Both the position numbers and the translations under genes were made by a program. Positions 1-9,087 of a stretch of DNA of 64,000 nucleotides are shown here, piece after piece; position 1 is the stretch's first letter; each line of letters opens with the position of its first letter. The notes beneath the pieces were generated by a model. The model was given only the letters and a program-made list of their open reading frames with translations, was not told the DNA's origin and did no database searches. Origin of the DNA: Oculatella sp. LEGE 06141 (lineage in GTDB: Bacteria > Cyanobacteriota > Cyanobacteriia > Elainellales > Elainellaceae). The DNA is taken from assembly GCF_015207605.1 (NCBI RefSeq), contig NZ_JADEWO010000013.1, positions 62,001-126,000 of the forward strand. Direction: 5' to 3'.

Positions 1-741
1 GGTTGCTAATCCAGTGCTACGGGCAAGAGTGAGCAGGTAGCCTCGTTCCAGTCGCTGGCGCGGAATTTGGTGGCTTAAATGCATGGTGGGGCAGTACCAA
101 ATTTCCCAGCCTGCTTTGTGTAAATGCAGTAGCGCTTCGTAATCTTCACCTGCCACGAGCGATCGCTGCCTGCGACCGCGTAGCCTGAGCTGTTTCGGCA
201 CATTCTGGTACCATGCCTGCTGACGCACGACCAGCCCTGCGCCGGGTGGTAATCTGAGCTGCCCCGGTTCAAACTGGCGAGAGGCACCTCCGGGATGACG
301 AATGGCTAAAAATGCCTGAATGCGTTTGAACTGCTCTGGTGGCGGGACTTCAAACTCGCCGTGAATTTGCCCGCTAAATGCTCCGGCCTGGGGGTGGTCT
401 TGTCCAAAGGCGTGGGCGTTAGCTATCCAATTGGGTGCGGGGAAGTTGTCGTCGTCTAAAAACGCCACAAATTCACCCTGCGCTTCTTCGATGCCCCGTT
501 GACGGGCCGAAGCCAGTCCTTGCTTAGCCGCAAAACAATATCGGAGTGGGAAGGGATAGTCCCAATGGGTCTGATATGCCTGGACGATCGCGGCGGTGTT
601 GTCGGTGCTGTTGTTATCGACGACCAAAATTTCCCAGGTCAACGGTTCGGGAGTCACTTGCGATCGCAACCGTTCCAGCACCAGCGGCAGACGAGTTGCT
701 CCATTGTAGGTTGGCACTACTACTGTGAAATCAAGCCCCAT
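1..741 (-). CDS. Family 2 glycosyltransferase (partial, C-terminus beyond window start)
   Basis: The reading frame is open from the ATG at 741 to base 1 (247 codons, no stop), so the C-terminus lies outside the window. The N-terminus (MGLDFTVVVPTYNGATRLP) is the nucleotide-sugar binding start of a GT-A fold family 2 glycosyltransferase. The metal-binding acidic cluster FLDDDNFP and the acceptor-side GEDYEALL motif are both visible. It is a clear tandem paralogue of the gene that starts at 1761, with the same motif order and only about 33 bp between them, so the two were probably duplicated and are co-transcribed. Resemblance to the HpsE-type enzymes of hormogonium polysaccharide synthesis is from memory and not proven. 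Substrate unknown. Confidence 0.85.
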   Translation of the reverse strand, partial: MGLDFTVVVPTYNGATRLPLVLERLRSQVTPEPLTWEILVVDNNSTDNTAAIVQAYQTHWDYPFPLRYCFAAKQGLASARQRGIEEAQGEFVAFLDDDNFPAPNWIANAHAFGQDHPQAGAFSGQIHGEFEVPPPEQFKRIQAFLAIRHPGGASRQFEPGQLRLPPGAGLVVRQQAWYQNVPKQLRLRGRRQRSLVAGEDYEALLHLHKAGWEIWYCPTMHLSHQIPRQRLERGYLLTLARSTGLAT

Positions 742-774
742 AGCACCCCTCTCATCATTGGTTCATCCATCGGT

Positions 775-1761
775 TTACAAAGACTCCACCTCAGTTGTTG
801 GCATTAACTGTGGCTCTCTACGGCGCAAATAGCCGTTGTTATGGAGGTAAAAAGGGCTAATGAGGCTACTGAGATATAGCTCTAACTCACAAACTGCCGC
901 TAAATCTGTACGGATAGTGCGGCGATATTTAGCCAGATGAACTGCAACCTTGCGGAGGTCGTTAAGCATATAGACCACTCTCATCAACGGGCGATATTGC
1001 GGCTTAGTGCTGGCCATGCGAGTGGCATAACGGCTCAAGCCAATTCCGCGAAAGAACGACATCAGATAAGGCCGTTCAAATCGCCATTGAGGAATTTTGT
1101 GGGTGATGGTCATGTTGGGGTTGTGCCAAATTTCCCACGGCGATCGCTGCATATGAGCTAGAGCTTCTGTATCTTCCCCCGTCAGCATATTGCCAGTGAC
1201 TCGACCGTTGAGAATCGTTTGTTCGGGTACGCAGTTCGTCCACGCCTGTTTGCGTATCACTAAGCCAGCCGAGGGTGGCAATATCTTGCGGGAACGTTTG
1301 TATAAAGAGGGAGTTGTCCCTCGTTGAATAATGGCGAAATAGGGAAGCAATCGCTTGAAGTGTTGAGGGGGTTCGACCTCAAACTCACCGTTAATGCGAC
1401 TGCCGATCGCTCCGGCATTGGGGTTGGCATGGGCAAAGCGAACAGCGGCGGCAACCCAGCGGTCTGCCGGAAGATTGTCATCATCCAGGAACCCAATCAA
1501 ATCGCTGCTTGCGGTTCGAATGGCACGTTTGCGTGCAAACGCAGCACCTTGCTCTGGTTCCAAGCAGTAGCGAAGCGGATACGGGAAATTGGCCTGATAG
1601 CGCTGAACTATCTCGCGTGTTCGATCGCTACTGTTATTATCGATGACCAAAATCTCCCAGGCCAGACCGTCTACATCAATTTGCGATCGCAGACACTCCA
1701 GCACGTCTGGTAAACGCTGCTCGCCATTGAAGGTGGGAATGGCTACGGTGAAATCGATCAT
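775..1761 (-). CDS. Family 2 glycosyltransferase, possibly HpsE-like
   Basis: A 328-aa inverting GT-A glycosyltransferase. The first residues (MIDFTVAIPTFNGEQRLP) form the Rossmann-like donor site, LVIDNNSSDRT follows, and FLDDDNLPADRW is the DxD-type metal/nucleotide-diphosphate motif near residue 93. TGEDTEAL near residue 197 is the usual acceptor-side ED motif. There is no transmembrane segment, so it probably acts on the cytoplasmic face of the membrane on a lipid-linked or nascent glycan. It lies upstream of its partial paralogue in the same direction (two-gene operon at least). The family is common in cyanobacterial exopolysaccharide loci and hormogonium polysaccharide genes are the closest I recall, but the substrate is not deducible. 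Confidence 0.85.
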   Translation of the reverse strand: MIDFTVAIPTFNGEQRLPDVLECLRSQIDVDGLAWEILVIDNNSSDRTREIVQRYQANFPYPLRYCLEPEQGAAFARKRAIRTASSDLIGFLDDDNLPADRWVAAAVRFAHANPNAGAIGSRINGEFEVEPPQHFKRLLPYFAIIQRGTTPSLYKRSRKILPPSAGLVIRKQAWTNCVPEQTILNGRVTGNMLTGEDTEALAHMQRSPWEIWHNPNMTITHKIPQWRFERPYLMSFFRGIGLSRYATRMASTKPQYRPLMRVVYMLNDLRKVAVHLAKYRRTIRTDLAAVCELELYLSSLISPFYLHNNGYLRRREPQLMPTTEVESL

Positions 1762-1981
1762 CCTGATGAGGTTGCAAGCATACGTCTAAACAATACGCAG
1801 CTTCAATTTCGTCTGACCTCAGTGATTCTCTTCAAATCGTTTCGACTTTGCTAGAAAAACGCAAAAACCTCTGTAAACATGCGTAGGGTTGCGGCGCAAC
1901 ATGGCTATGGTAATCCGTTGATCCAGTTGGGGAATATGGACAGGCCAACGCTGCCTACGTATCGTTTGGTAGAAATGTTAA

Positions 1982-2075
1982 TACAGCAGTTCTCAATCGA
2001 GTCAGCCACAGTCTCGCCAAGATGGGGTGGGGTGTAGTGTTTGGTGTGTGGTGAATGCAAATGAAAATGGCTGTA
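1982..2075 (+). repeat. Dispersed 88-95 bp MITE-like repeat, copy 1
   Basis: This 94-bp unit begins TACAGCAGTTCTCA and ends TGAAAATGGCTGTA; the ends are imperfect inverted repeats bounded by TA. Two further copies occur in inverse orientation at 44116-44210 and 46123-46210, sharing the core GAGTCAGCCACAGTCTCGCC and the G/T-rich middle. The TA boundaries fit an IS630/Tc1-type target duplication. It has no coding capacity, so it is a non-autonomous element or repetitive extragenic palindrome. Confidence 0.75.
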
Positions 2076-2079
2076 AGAA

Positions 2080-2111
2080 GGGAGCCGGAAACATAGACGT
2101 TTCCGGCTCCC
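2080..2111 (-). terminator. Hairpin terminator downstream of uvrB
   Basis: Perfect 13-bp stem (GGGAGCCGGAAAC / GTTTCCGGCTCCC) with a 6-nt loop, lying 53 bp beyond the uvrB stop. On the minus transcript it is followed by a short T-rich stretch (TTCTT). Confidence 0.7.
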
Positions 2112-2163
2112 TGAGAAGCTGTTTTAACCTTTAAAGCATCCCTGAGATTAGTTCATAGTTAAC

Positions 2164-4173
2164 TTAACGAGTTCGGTGTTTGCCGAGGAGTTTGTCACGC
2201 AGGTGTTTGATGCGATCGCGGTACTTTGCCGCTTCCTCAAACTCCAGTCCTTTAGCCGCCTCCTTCATTTGCGCTTCAAGCTGCACAATCAAATTGGGGA
2301 TATCTTCTAATGGCAAATCGTCGGCCTGCTCATAAACCGCTTCTAGCTCGTGGGCATTAAGCCGACGCGACACTTCCAAAAAGGCCAGAATTGAGTTGTT
2401 TTGCCGTTTCACAATCGGTTGCGGCGTAATGCCGTGTTTTTCGTTGTAGGCCAACTGTTTGGCGCGGCGATGCTCGGTGGTACTGATTGCTTTGGCCATA
2501 CTGTCGGTCAGGTTATCGGCATAGAGGATCGCTTGCCCCTGAACGTGACGCGCGGCACGCCCAATGGTTTGGATGAGCGATCGCTCTGCCCGCAGGAAGC
2601 CCTCTTTATCGGCATCGAGAATGGCAACCAGCGAGACTTCTGGCAAGTCCAACCCTTCTCGCAACAGGTTCACACCGATCAATACATCAAATATGCCCTG
2701 GCGCAGGTCTTGCAGAATCTCAATGCGCTCAATTGAGTTGATTTCGGAATGTAGATAGCGAACGCGGACGTTATGCTCTTGCAGGTAGTCGGTCAAGTCT
2801 TCGGCCATCCGCTTGGTCAGTGTAGTGACCAGCGTTCGTTCTCCCCTGGTTGCCCGCGTTCTAATTTCACCCAGCAAATCATCAATTTGCCCTTCGGTTG
2901 GCCGGACAAAAATTTCGGGGTCTAACACACCCGTTGGCCGAATAATTTGTTCCGCAACCCGATCCTCAGAAATCTCTAGCTCCCAATCGCCCGGAGTGGC
3001 CGAGACAAAGACGCACTGGCTCACCTTGTCCCAAAACTCTTCTGCCTTCAGTGGACGGTTATCGGCGGCACTGGGGAGGCGAAACCCGTGATCGATCAAA
3101 ACAATCTTGCGGGCGCGATCGCCGTTATACATGCCTCGAATTTGCGGAATGGTGACGTGAGACTCGTCAATTACCAATAGCCAGTCTTTAGGAAAGTAGT
3201 CAATTAAACATTCGGGTGGCGAGCCAGCAACGCGACCCGCTAGGTGACGGGCATAGTTTTCAACGCCGTTACAATATCCCACTTCCCGCAGCATTTCCAG
3301 GTCGTACCGGGTGCGCTGTTCTAGCCGCTGTGCTTCTAGCAGTTTATTTTCACCTTCTAGCTCCACAAGCCGCTGCTTTAGTTCCAGTTCGATCGCCTCA
3401 CACGCTTCCTGTAATCGATCTTCTGGTGTTACGAAGTGGCGTGCTGGGTAAACGTTCACTGCGTCCATACTTTGCAGCGTTTCGCCTGTAATGGGGTCAA
3501 TGTAGCGAATCGCGTCAATTTCATCGCCAAAGAATTCAATCCGAATCAACCGATCTTCATAAGCTGGCCCAATTTCCAGCACATCTCCTTTGACGCGAAA
3601 CTTGCCGCGCCCCACTTCCAAATCGTTGCGATCGTACTGAACCGATGCCAGATCGCGCAAAACCTGCCGCTGGTTGACTTCCATCCCCACACGAAACGGA
3701 ATTGAGGCGTTCAAGTATTCCGATGGAATGCCCAAGCCGTAAATGCAGCTAATGGAGGCCACCACGATCACATCTTTACGCTCAAACAGCGATCGCGTCG
3801 CCGAGTGCCGCAGCATGTCAATCTCTTCATTAATGGACGAGGTTTTGGCGATGTACGTGTCTGTGACTGGAATGTATGCTTCGGGCTGATAGTAATCGTA
3901 ATAACTGATGAAATATTCAACAGCATTATCTGGAAAGAATTCGCGTAACTCGTTGCAGAGCTGCGCGGCTAAGGTTTTGTTATGTGCTAATACGAGGGTT
4001 GGTTTGCCAATGTTTTGAATCACACGAGCCATCGTGTGCGTTTTTCCGGTTCCAGTTGCCCCCAATAGGGTTTGAAAACGGTGCTTTTCCTGAAGCATTT
4101 TGGTGAGTTGAGCGATCGCTGTTGGCTGATCTCCCTTCGGTTCAAAGGGTGCCTGAATATCGAACTCTCCCAT
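2164..4173 (-). CDS. uvrB: UvrABC system protein B (excinuclease subunit B)
   Basis: A 669-aa UvrB, the usual length. It is the damage-verifying helicase-like subunit of nucleotide excision repair, loading UvrC after UvrA delivers it to a lesion. Visible motifs: Walker [11 protein letters not shown] at about residue 38, the beta-hairpin region [12 protein letters not shown] that clamps one DNA strand, Walker B-like [16 protein letters not shown], the helicase motif [10 protein letters not shown], and the C-terminal UVR domain ([24 protein letters not shown]) that binds UvrC. The start is the ATG at 4173 giving [12 protein letters not shown], which matches the family N-terminus. Monocistronic, with its own terminator; the gene upstream is divergent. 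Confidence 0.98.
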   Translation of the reverse strand: MGEFDIQAPFEPKGDQPTAIAQLTKMLQEKHRFQTLLGATGTGKTHTMARVIQNIGKPTLVLAHNKTLAAQLCNELREFFPDNAVEYFISYYDYYQPEAYIPVTDTYIAKTSSINEEIDMLRHSATRSLFERKDVIVVASISCIYGLGIPSEYLNASIPFRVGMEVNQRQVLRDLASVQYDRNDLEVGRGKFRVKGDVLEIGPAYEDRLIRIEFFGDEIDAIRYIDPITGETLQSMDAVNVYPARHFVTPEDRLQEACEAIELELKQRLVELEGENKLLEAQRLEQRTRYDLEMLREVGYCNGVENYARHLAGRVAGSPPECLIDYFPKDWLLVIDESHVTIPQIRGMYNGDRARKIVLIDHGFRLPSAADNRPLKAEEFWDKVSQCVFVSATPGDWELEISEDRVAEQIIRPTGVLDPEIFVRPTEGQIDDLLGEIRTRATRGERTLVTTLTKRMAEDLTDYLQEHNVRVRYLHSEINSIERIEILQDLRQGIFDVLIGVNLLREGLDLPEVSLVAILDADKEGFLRAERSLIQTIGRAARHVQGQAILYADNLTDSMAKAISTTEHRRAKQLAYNEKHGITPQPIVKRQNNSILAFLEVSRRLNAHELEAVYEQADDLPLEDIPNLIVQLEAQMKEAAKGLEFEEAAKYRDRIKHLRDKLLGKHRTR

Positions 4174-4384
4174 ACTTGCCGCCTCTGATTAGAGATAAAG
4201 CCATACTTCTCTATGATGACGAATTTGCTCGAATTGTTGGCATCGCAAAAGACAGGTTGACCGAATCGAACAGTAGGGAAGGGCGATCGGTACAGATGGA
4301 ATTTGTCTCACGTCTTCAGGTGTGGGTGGATTGTCGAATGGGGCGATCGTTGTTCAGCCAGCGTCCCTATTTCCCTTAACTCGT

Positions 4385-4402
4385 TTCAGTAATATTACTG
4401 AA
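4385..4402. promoter_or_regulatory. Perfect 18-bp palindrome, candidate operator
   Basis: TTCAGTAAT followed directly by its exact complement ATTACTGAA. It lies about 210 bp upstream of uvrB and 370 bp upstream of the TIR-WD40 gene. A perfect spacer-free palindrome of this size is typical of a dimeric repressor site, but the binding protein is unknown. Confidence 0.35.
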
Positions 4403-4632
4403 GCGCTTTTACCGAAAAGATTAGCGTTCAGACTCTCTGGATAGCTGAACGCTGAATGTTTCACAGGGTGGACGCTGACCGCCGCCAGCCGCTCGCCAAT
4501 ATAACCCATGTGTGTGATTTCTTAGATTGGTATTAGGAGTTCTAATAAAACCAGATCGCTCCACGATAGTATCAGAACACCCGACCTTAACCTGGGTCGT
4601 TTGTATGGGTTTATACGTCGATTTGTTCGGTA

Positions 4633-4677
4633 AACAGTCTTTCGTAGAACAGTCTTTCGTAGAACAGTCTTCCGTCG
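4633..4677 (+). repeat. 15-bp tandem repeat, three units
   Basis: Two identical units AACAGTCTTTCGTAG (4633-4647, 4648-4662) and a diverged third unit (4663-4677) lie just upstream of the TIR-WD40 gene. Units are multiples of 3, but no gene is supported here. Possible slipped-strand variable leader. Confidence 0.7.
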
Positions 4678-4771
4678 CTATTCCAACCGTTTCTATTTTG
4701 CGAACAACGTAGTGTAAGTTTTTCGGTGCCGCCAAGCTCTCGTACAAATCAACGCTGTTTTCGTGCTTCGT

Positions 4772-7747
4772 ATGACTGAAACGCTTGCCCCTGTCGTTAT
4801 TTTAAGCCCACGCAAGAATGAGGTCTTCATTTCCTATTCTCATAAAGACACCGATTTTGTAAATCGGCTGAATGAAATGCTGAAGCAGTGCAAACGAGAC
4901 TGGTGGCTTGATCATGAAGACATTCCAGAAGGCAGCCAGTGGCGAGATGAGATCAAGAAAGGCATCATCAACGCCCATACCTTTCTTTTTGTAATCAGCC
5001 CTGATTCTGTCATTTCACCAGAATGTAAAGTAGAGCTGGAGATTGCTCTGGAGTATAAGAAGCGGTTGCTTCCGGTTTTGTGGCGGCAGCCCTACGAATC
5101 CGATGTCCCAGATGCACTCAACAAATTACAGTGGACAGACTTTGTTAAAAACGACTTTAAGCAAGCGTTTAACAAATTAATCGAAACAATTGATACTGAT
5201 CTGGAATACGTAGAAACCTACACTCGTTTCTTAGGAAAAGCGCTTGAGTGGGCTGAACTCGAAGAGAAGGATAAGAAGCACAGCAACGATCTGCTATTGC
5301 GAGGCAAGGAACTTCAAGTCGCTAGAGATTGGCTGGTACAGAAGGTTAGCAGTAGAGTGGCTGGCGAGAAGCCTTACCCCGCAGAATTGCAGGTATATGT
5401 TGCCAAAAGTAGCGCTGCTGAATCTGCTAGAAGTGCCCGCAATCTGATTGTTGCAGTCATTGTTGCCTTTTTAGTTGGCTCATTTGGTGCCTCTGCATTT
5501 ACCGCAAAGGTAGGTCAGATTGATGCCCTGGTTACATCGTTGGAAGAGAACCAGGGGCTGGATGCATTGATTACCGGGTTGAGAGCGGGAACCGAGTTAA
5601 ATCGATATAGCTGGGTAGTAAGCAAAATTAACTCCCAGTTGCAAGTTAGGGCTGTGACTGCTTTGCACAAAGAGGTATACAGTCTGAGAGAGCTAAATCG
5701 CCTGTTGGGACATCAGAAACCTATTTTCAAAGTCAGTTTTAGCCCCGATGGAGCGCTAGTTGCCTCGGCAAGTGAAGATGGTACGGTCAAACTATGGCAA
5801 GCAAACGGCAAACTGATTAAGACTCTCTATGGACATCGCAACGCGGTGGTGGGTCTTGCTTTTAGCTCGGACGGCCAAATCCTTGCCTCTGCTAGCTATG
5901 ACGACAATATTAAACTTTGGTCAACTGATGGCACGCTGATTAAAACACTGGTATCTCATCGCGATCGCGTCATCAATGTCATGTTTAGCCCCGGAGGGCA
6001 ACTGCTAGCTTCCAGTAGTGCAGACGGTACCGTTAAACTATGGTCTCGTCAGGGAGATTTGATTGCAACGCTAGACCATGACCAACCCGGAACGGGTTTA
6101 CCTCGAACAACCGTATGGGACGTCAGCTTTAGCCGCTATGGCGAAATCCTTGCTTCTGCTGGTGGAGATGGCAACGTTGTGCTTTGGACTCGTGAGGGCA
6201 AACGGCTAGCCACGCTAAACCACGGCCAACCCGTTATTAGTGTTAGCTTCAGTCCCGATAGTCAACTCATTGCTTCAGCCAGCGTAGACGGCACCATCAA
6301 CATGTGGCAGCCCAATGGCACCAAAATTGCGGAGTTGAAGAAGCATGAAGGCATTGTCTATCGAGTGGCATTTAGCCCCGATAGCCAACTACTGGCTTCG
6401 GCAGGGGAAGACAGCACGGTCAGGCTTTGGAGCCGTAAAGGCAAGCTGGTTCATACGCTTCGTGGTCATCAAGGTGCTGTCTATCGTGCCCAATTCAGCC
6501 CGGACGGTCGAACATTGGCTACGGCAGGGGCAGATGACACGATTAACCTGTGGAAACCAGATGACAGCACCTTGCTCGATACCTTTGATACCCACAAAAA
6601 TCAAGTGCTTGGCATCGACTTTTCACCCGATGGAAAAACCATAGCCTCGGCCAGTGCCGACAGTTCTGTGCGACTGTGGCGAGTCGATAGTCCTATCCGA
6701 GTTCTTCCTCACAACAACACTGCGCTAGATGTAAGCTTCCGTTTTGATGATCGCATGGTTGCATCTAGCAGCCGCGAAACCATCAGCCTGTGGCGACAGG
6801 ATGGCACCCTGTTGAACAAAACCACTGCGCATAAAGGGAATGTATTTAGCGTCAGTTTTAGCCCGAATGGGCAACTGTTGGCCTCTGCGGGTGAAGATGG
6901 AACGGTGGCATTATGGCGGCTCGATGGTACTCATCTGTTTCGATTCAGAACCTTTAGAGACGCTTATAAAACAGCAGCTTTGAGCGTTAGCTTCAGTCCG
7001 AATGGACAAATACTGGCATCGGGTGGTGAAGATGGCATCATCAAGCTTTGGCAAATTGCGGACGGTTCGCTTGTTGCCGCAATAGATGGCCAGCAGGGCG
7101 CTATTTCTAGCGTTAATTTCAGTCCTGACGGTCGCATTCTGGCTTCTGCCGGAAAGGGTACACCATCGGCATCAGGCACAGTAAAGCTATGGCGGCTCGA
7201 TGGTGAGTTGCTTGCGACCCTGGAAGGCCATCGAGGCATGGTTGACGATGTGAGCTTTAGCCCTGGTGGTCAAGAAATCGCCTCTGTAGGTGAAGACGGC
7301 ACCATCAGACTTTGGCGTGCCAATGGCGATCTGCTCAAAACGATCGACGGCGATGGCAGCGAGGTTTTAAGCGTCAGTTTTAGTCCAGATGAGAAGTTGA
7401 TCGCTTCAGCCAATCGAGATGGCACGGTCAAACTCTGGACTATAGGGGGTCGTCCTATCACCACGCTTCAGAGACACCGCCGGGAAGTGTCTAGTGTTAG
7501 CTTCAGCCACGACGGCAAAACGCTGGCTTCGGCTAGCTATGACAACAGAGTATTGCTCTGGCAATTACCCACTCACTTCGATCAAAGAGCTTTAAAGAAC
7601 CTGCTGCAAGAAGGATGCACCTTAGCTAATCATTATCTGGTGAGTTTAGCAGCGCACAAAGCTGACGCTAGACCCAATGGTTTGTGCAAAGAATTTTCTA
7701 CACAGCAACCTGTTCGACCTGTTCGTTCAGTGGAGTCAGTTAACTGA
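4772..7747 (+). CDS. Membrane-anchored TIR domain-WD40 repeat protein
   Basis: About 991 aa. The TIR domain occupies roughly residues 15-150: EVFISYSHKD box 1, WWLDHEDIPEGSQW, then CKVELEIA, whose first Glu (about residue 88) aligns with the catalytic Glu of NAD-cleaving TIRs. A linker LLLRGKELQVARDWL follows; this helical module normally sits after the NTPase in STAND-WD40 proteins, but no P-loop is present here. A hydrophobic segment LIVAVIVAFLVGSFGASAF (about residues 224-244) should anchor it in a membrane. I count 15 WD40 repeats (about residues 310-930), then the cap helix LKNLLQEGCTLANHYL. Start ATG 4772 chosen; an in-frame GTG at 4763 is possible and neither has a good Shine-Dalgarno. 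Probable sensor (propeller) plus NADase effector; defence role inferred. Paralogue at 46383. Confidence 0.88.
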   Translation: MTETLAPVVILSPRKNEVFISYSHKDTDFVNRLNEMLKQCKRDWWLDHEDIPEGSQWRDEIKKGIINAHTFLFVISPDSVISPECKVELEIALEYKKRLLPVLWRQPYESDVPDALNKLQWTDFVKNDFKQAFNKLIETIDTDLEYVETYTRFLGKALEWAELEEKDKKHSNDLLLRGKELQVARDWLVQKVSSRVAGEKPYPAELQVYVAKSSAAESARSARNLIVAVIVAFLVGSFGASAFTAKVGQIDALVTSLEENQGLDALITGLRAGTELNRYSWVVSKINSQLQVRAVTALHKEVYSLRELNRLLGHQKPIFKVSFSPDGALVASASEDGTVKLWQANGKLIKTLYGHRNAVVGLAFSSDGQILASASYDDNIKLWSTDGTLIKTLVSHRDRVINVMFSPGGQLLASSSADGTVKLWSRQGDLIATLDHDQPGTGLPRTTVWDVSFSRYGEILASAGGDGNVVLWTREGKRLATLNHGQPVISVSFSPDSQLIASASVDGTINMWQPNGTKIAELKKHEGIVYRVAFSPDSQLLASAGEDSTVRLWSRKGKLVHTLRGHQGAVYRAQFSPDGRTLATAGADDTINLWKPDDSTLLDTFDTHKNQVLGIDFSPDGKTIASASADSSVRLWRVDSPIRVLPHNNTALDVSFRFDDRMVASSSRETISLWRQDGTLLNKTTAHKGNVFSVSFSPNGQLLASAGEDGTVALWRLDGTHLFRFRTFRDAYKTAALSVSFSPNGQILASGGEDGIIKLWQIADGSLVAAIDGQQGAISSVNFSPDGRILASAGKGTPSASGTVKLWRLDGELLATLEGHRGMVDDVSFSPGGQEIASVGEDGTIRLWRANGDLLKTIDGDGSEVLSVSFSPDEKLIASANRDGTVKLWTIGGRPITTLQRHRREVSSVSFSHDGKTLASASYDNRVLLWQLPTHFDQRALKNLLQEGCTLANHYLVSLAAHKADARPNGLCKEFSTQQPVRPVRSVESVN

Positions 7748-7800
7748 CGTGCTGCCGATTGGGAGGCTGTGTGAGTCGATGCATTATCCGCACAACAGCA

Positions 7801-7971
7801 CTAACCAGGTTGACAACTAGACGGATTGTTAACGTAGTCACAGTCTAGCTGAGCAATAATGAGTGTCTGGTTCACGCTAACAGCGTTGCCTGGAGTTTGA
7901 AGCGGCAAATTGACTTGCAGAGATATTAAGGTTGCCAGTGTGCCAACGGCCATAACTATACGACTTGCCAT
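7801..7971 (-). CDS. Small secreted protein of unknown function
   Basis: 56 aa. Start ATG 7971 chosen because GGGAG lies 9 nt upstream; the in-frame ATG at 7980 would touch that GGGAG. The N-terminus (MASRIVMAVGTLATLISLQ) is a plausible signal peptide or single membrane helix. The C-terminus has two Cys (LDCDYVNNPSSCQPG) that could form a disulfide in the periplasm. Convergent with the TIR-WD40 gene. No family recognised. Confidence 0.45.
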   Translation of the reverse strand: MASRIVMAVGTLATLISLQVNLPLQTPGNAVSVNQTLIIAQLDCDYVNNPSSCQPG

Positions 7972-8475
7972 ACTTGCCATCTCCCAGAAATTAATTCTGC
8001 TAATATACGTAGTCAACAATAAGAAAATTTGTAGCGTTCCTGATGAATAGTGTCACTCCAGGAAAAGAGCCTCATGGGTTGTATTGTGAGATCCTTTAGC
8101 CACTCTGTGTTGATCGCCTTGTGACATCAAGAACTTAAATTTACACCCTTACACCTATTCTAAATTCAATTACTGAGCCAGGGCTAACGTCTCCGGAACT
8201 TGTTCTAAACTTAACCGTTGGCTTGGTTGGGTGCTTCAGTAAAACTACAGCAACCGATCGCCCGCACTTATATCAGAATTTTCCTCATTGCTCGTCCGTT
8301 AACAGGAATTAAAGCAGGCGATCGCTCCGTTACAACCTTCTGGTTAGATGATTCTTTCAGCAGATGTTAATAGCAGCCAAACCCACTACGATTGATGGCT
8401 GGACAGGAAGCGATTTTCCTTTTTTCTGAGGAAAGTGCTGACCTGCGAACTTTATCCTTGATATAGGAGGTTTAC
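7972..8475. other. Intergenic region, no gene seen
   Basis: About 500 bp between the divergent small secreted gene and the CsbD-like gene. Only isolated HIP1-related sites are visible; no ORF, RNA gene or terminator is supported. It should contain promoters for both neighbours. Confidence 0.5.
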
Positions 8476-8868
8476 ATGGGCTTTGTTAAGCGTGGACGGA
8501 AAATACTGGCGGCTCTGGGCGTAGCGCTGATGTTGGCGATCGCTCCGATGGTGGGTCTGTTTACAAACGCCAGTGCTGCGACAGCCGCAACCTTGCAGTC
8601 GGTATCACCCAGCCAAATTGCTTTGGGTGATAGTGGGCTGGAGCGTCGAACCAAAGCAACTGCTGAAAAACTAGAAGGACAAGCTCAGCGCTCCTACGGC
8701 GATGCGGTGGATAGCCCTGCTAACCAAATTGAGGGTGCGGCCAAGCAATTTTCTGGTAATACCAGAAACCGAGTTGAAGATGCAGGCGATCGCGCTAAGG
8801 ATCTAGCGAGAGAAACTGAAAAGCAGTCTGAAACGCTAGTCGATCGCGTCAAAGACTTTTTTAACTAA
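8476..8868 (+). CDS. CsbD-like stress protein with signal peptide
   Basis: 130 aa. It is preceded by a perfect AGGAGG six bases before the ATG, so strong translation is likely. Residues 1-34 form a signal sequence (KR-rich start, LAALGVALMLAIAPMVGL core, ASAATA cleavage region). The rest (TAEKLEGQAQRSYGDAVDSP ... GAAKQF) resembles the low-complexity, Ala/Lys/Asp-rich helices of CsbD/UPF0337 stress-induced proteins. Those are normally cytoplasmic, so the exported form is a cyanobacterial variation. A good terminator follows, so it is monocistronic. Function in the envelope is unknown; general-stress induction is inferred from the family only. Confidence 0.7.
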   Translation: MGFVKRGRKILAALGVALMLAIAPMVGLFTNASAATAATLQSVSPSQIALGDSGLERRTKATAEKLEGQAQRSYGDAVDSPANQIEGAAKQFSGNTRNRVEDAGDRAKDLARETEKQSETLVDRVKDFFN

Positions 8869-8928
8869 TCGCTCACGTTAGTCCGATTGACGGTATTAAC
8901 CAAATCTTAAGGGCTACTTTATCCGGTG

Positions 8929-8956
8929 GGGGATGGTTAAAACCGTCCCCTATTTT
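8929..8956 (+). terminator. Rho-independent terminator of the CsbD-like gene
   Basis: Ten-bp stem GGGGATGGTT/AACCGTCCCC with one G-T wobble and a short AA loop, followed by TATTTT. Confidence 0.75.
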
Positions 8957-9087
8957 GTTCTGAACGATGCTGGGGTGTGGTACTGGGGTGTGGGAAGATC
9001 AGCGAAGAGGATTTCGATCGCTAACCTCGTTTGAAATCCTTCCCCATTCATTGGTTTGTATTCACAATCACCATTACGGCTGCGAAC

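Larger units (their letters stand above)
4174..4771. other. Divergent intergenic region between uvrB and the TIR-WD40 gene
   Basis: About 600 bp with no convincing gene. It must hold the promoters of both flanking genes. It contains a perfect 18-bp palindrome (4385-4402), a 9-bp inverted repeat AGCGTTCAG/CTGAACGCT (4423-4453) and a 15-bp tandem repeat (4633-4677). I see no clear -10/-35 pair that I would trust. Confidence 0.6.

Noticed and set aside
4421-4747. 108-codon minus-strand frame between uvrB and the TIR-WD40 gene
   Set aside because: It translates the 15-bp tandem repeat as repeated DCSTK and has no family resemblance or Shine-Dalgarno.
5700-7566. Apparent periodic DNA repeat of about 125 bp
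   Set aside because: It is explained by the WD40 repeats of the coding sequence.
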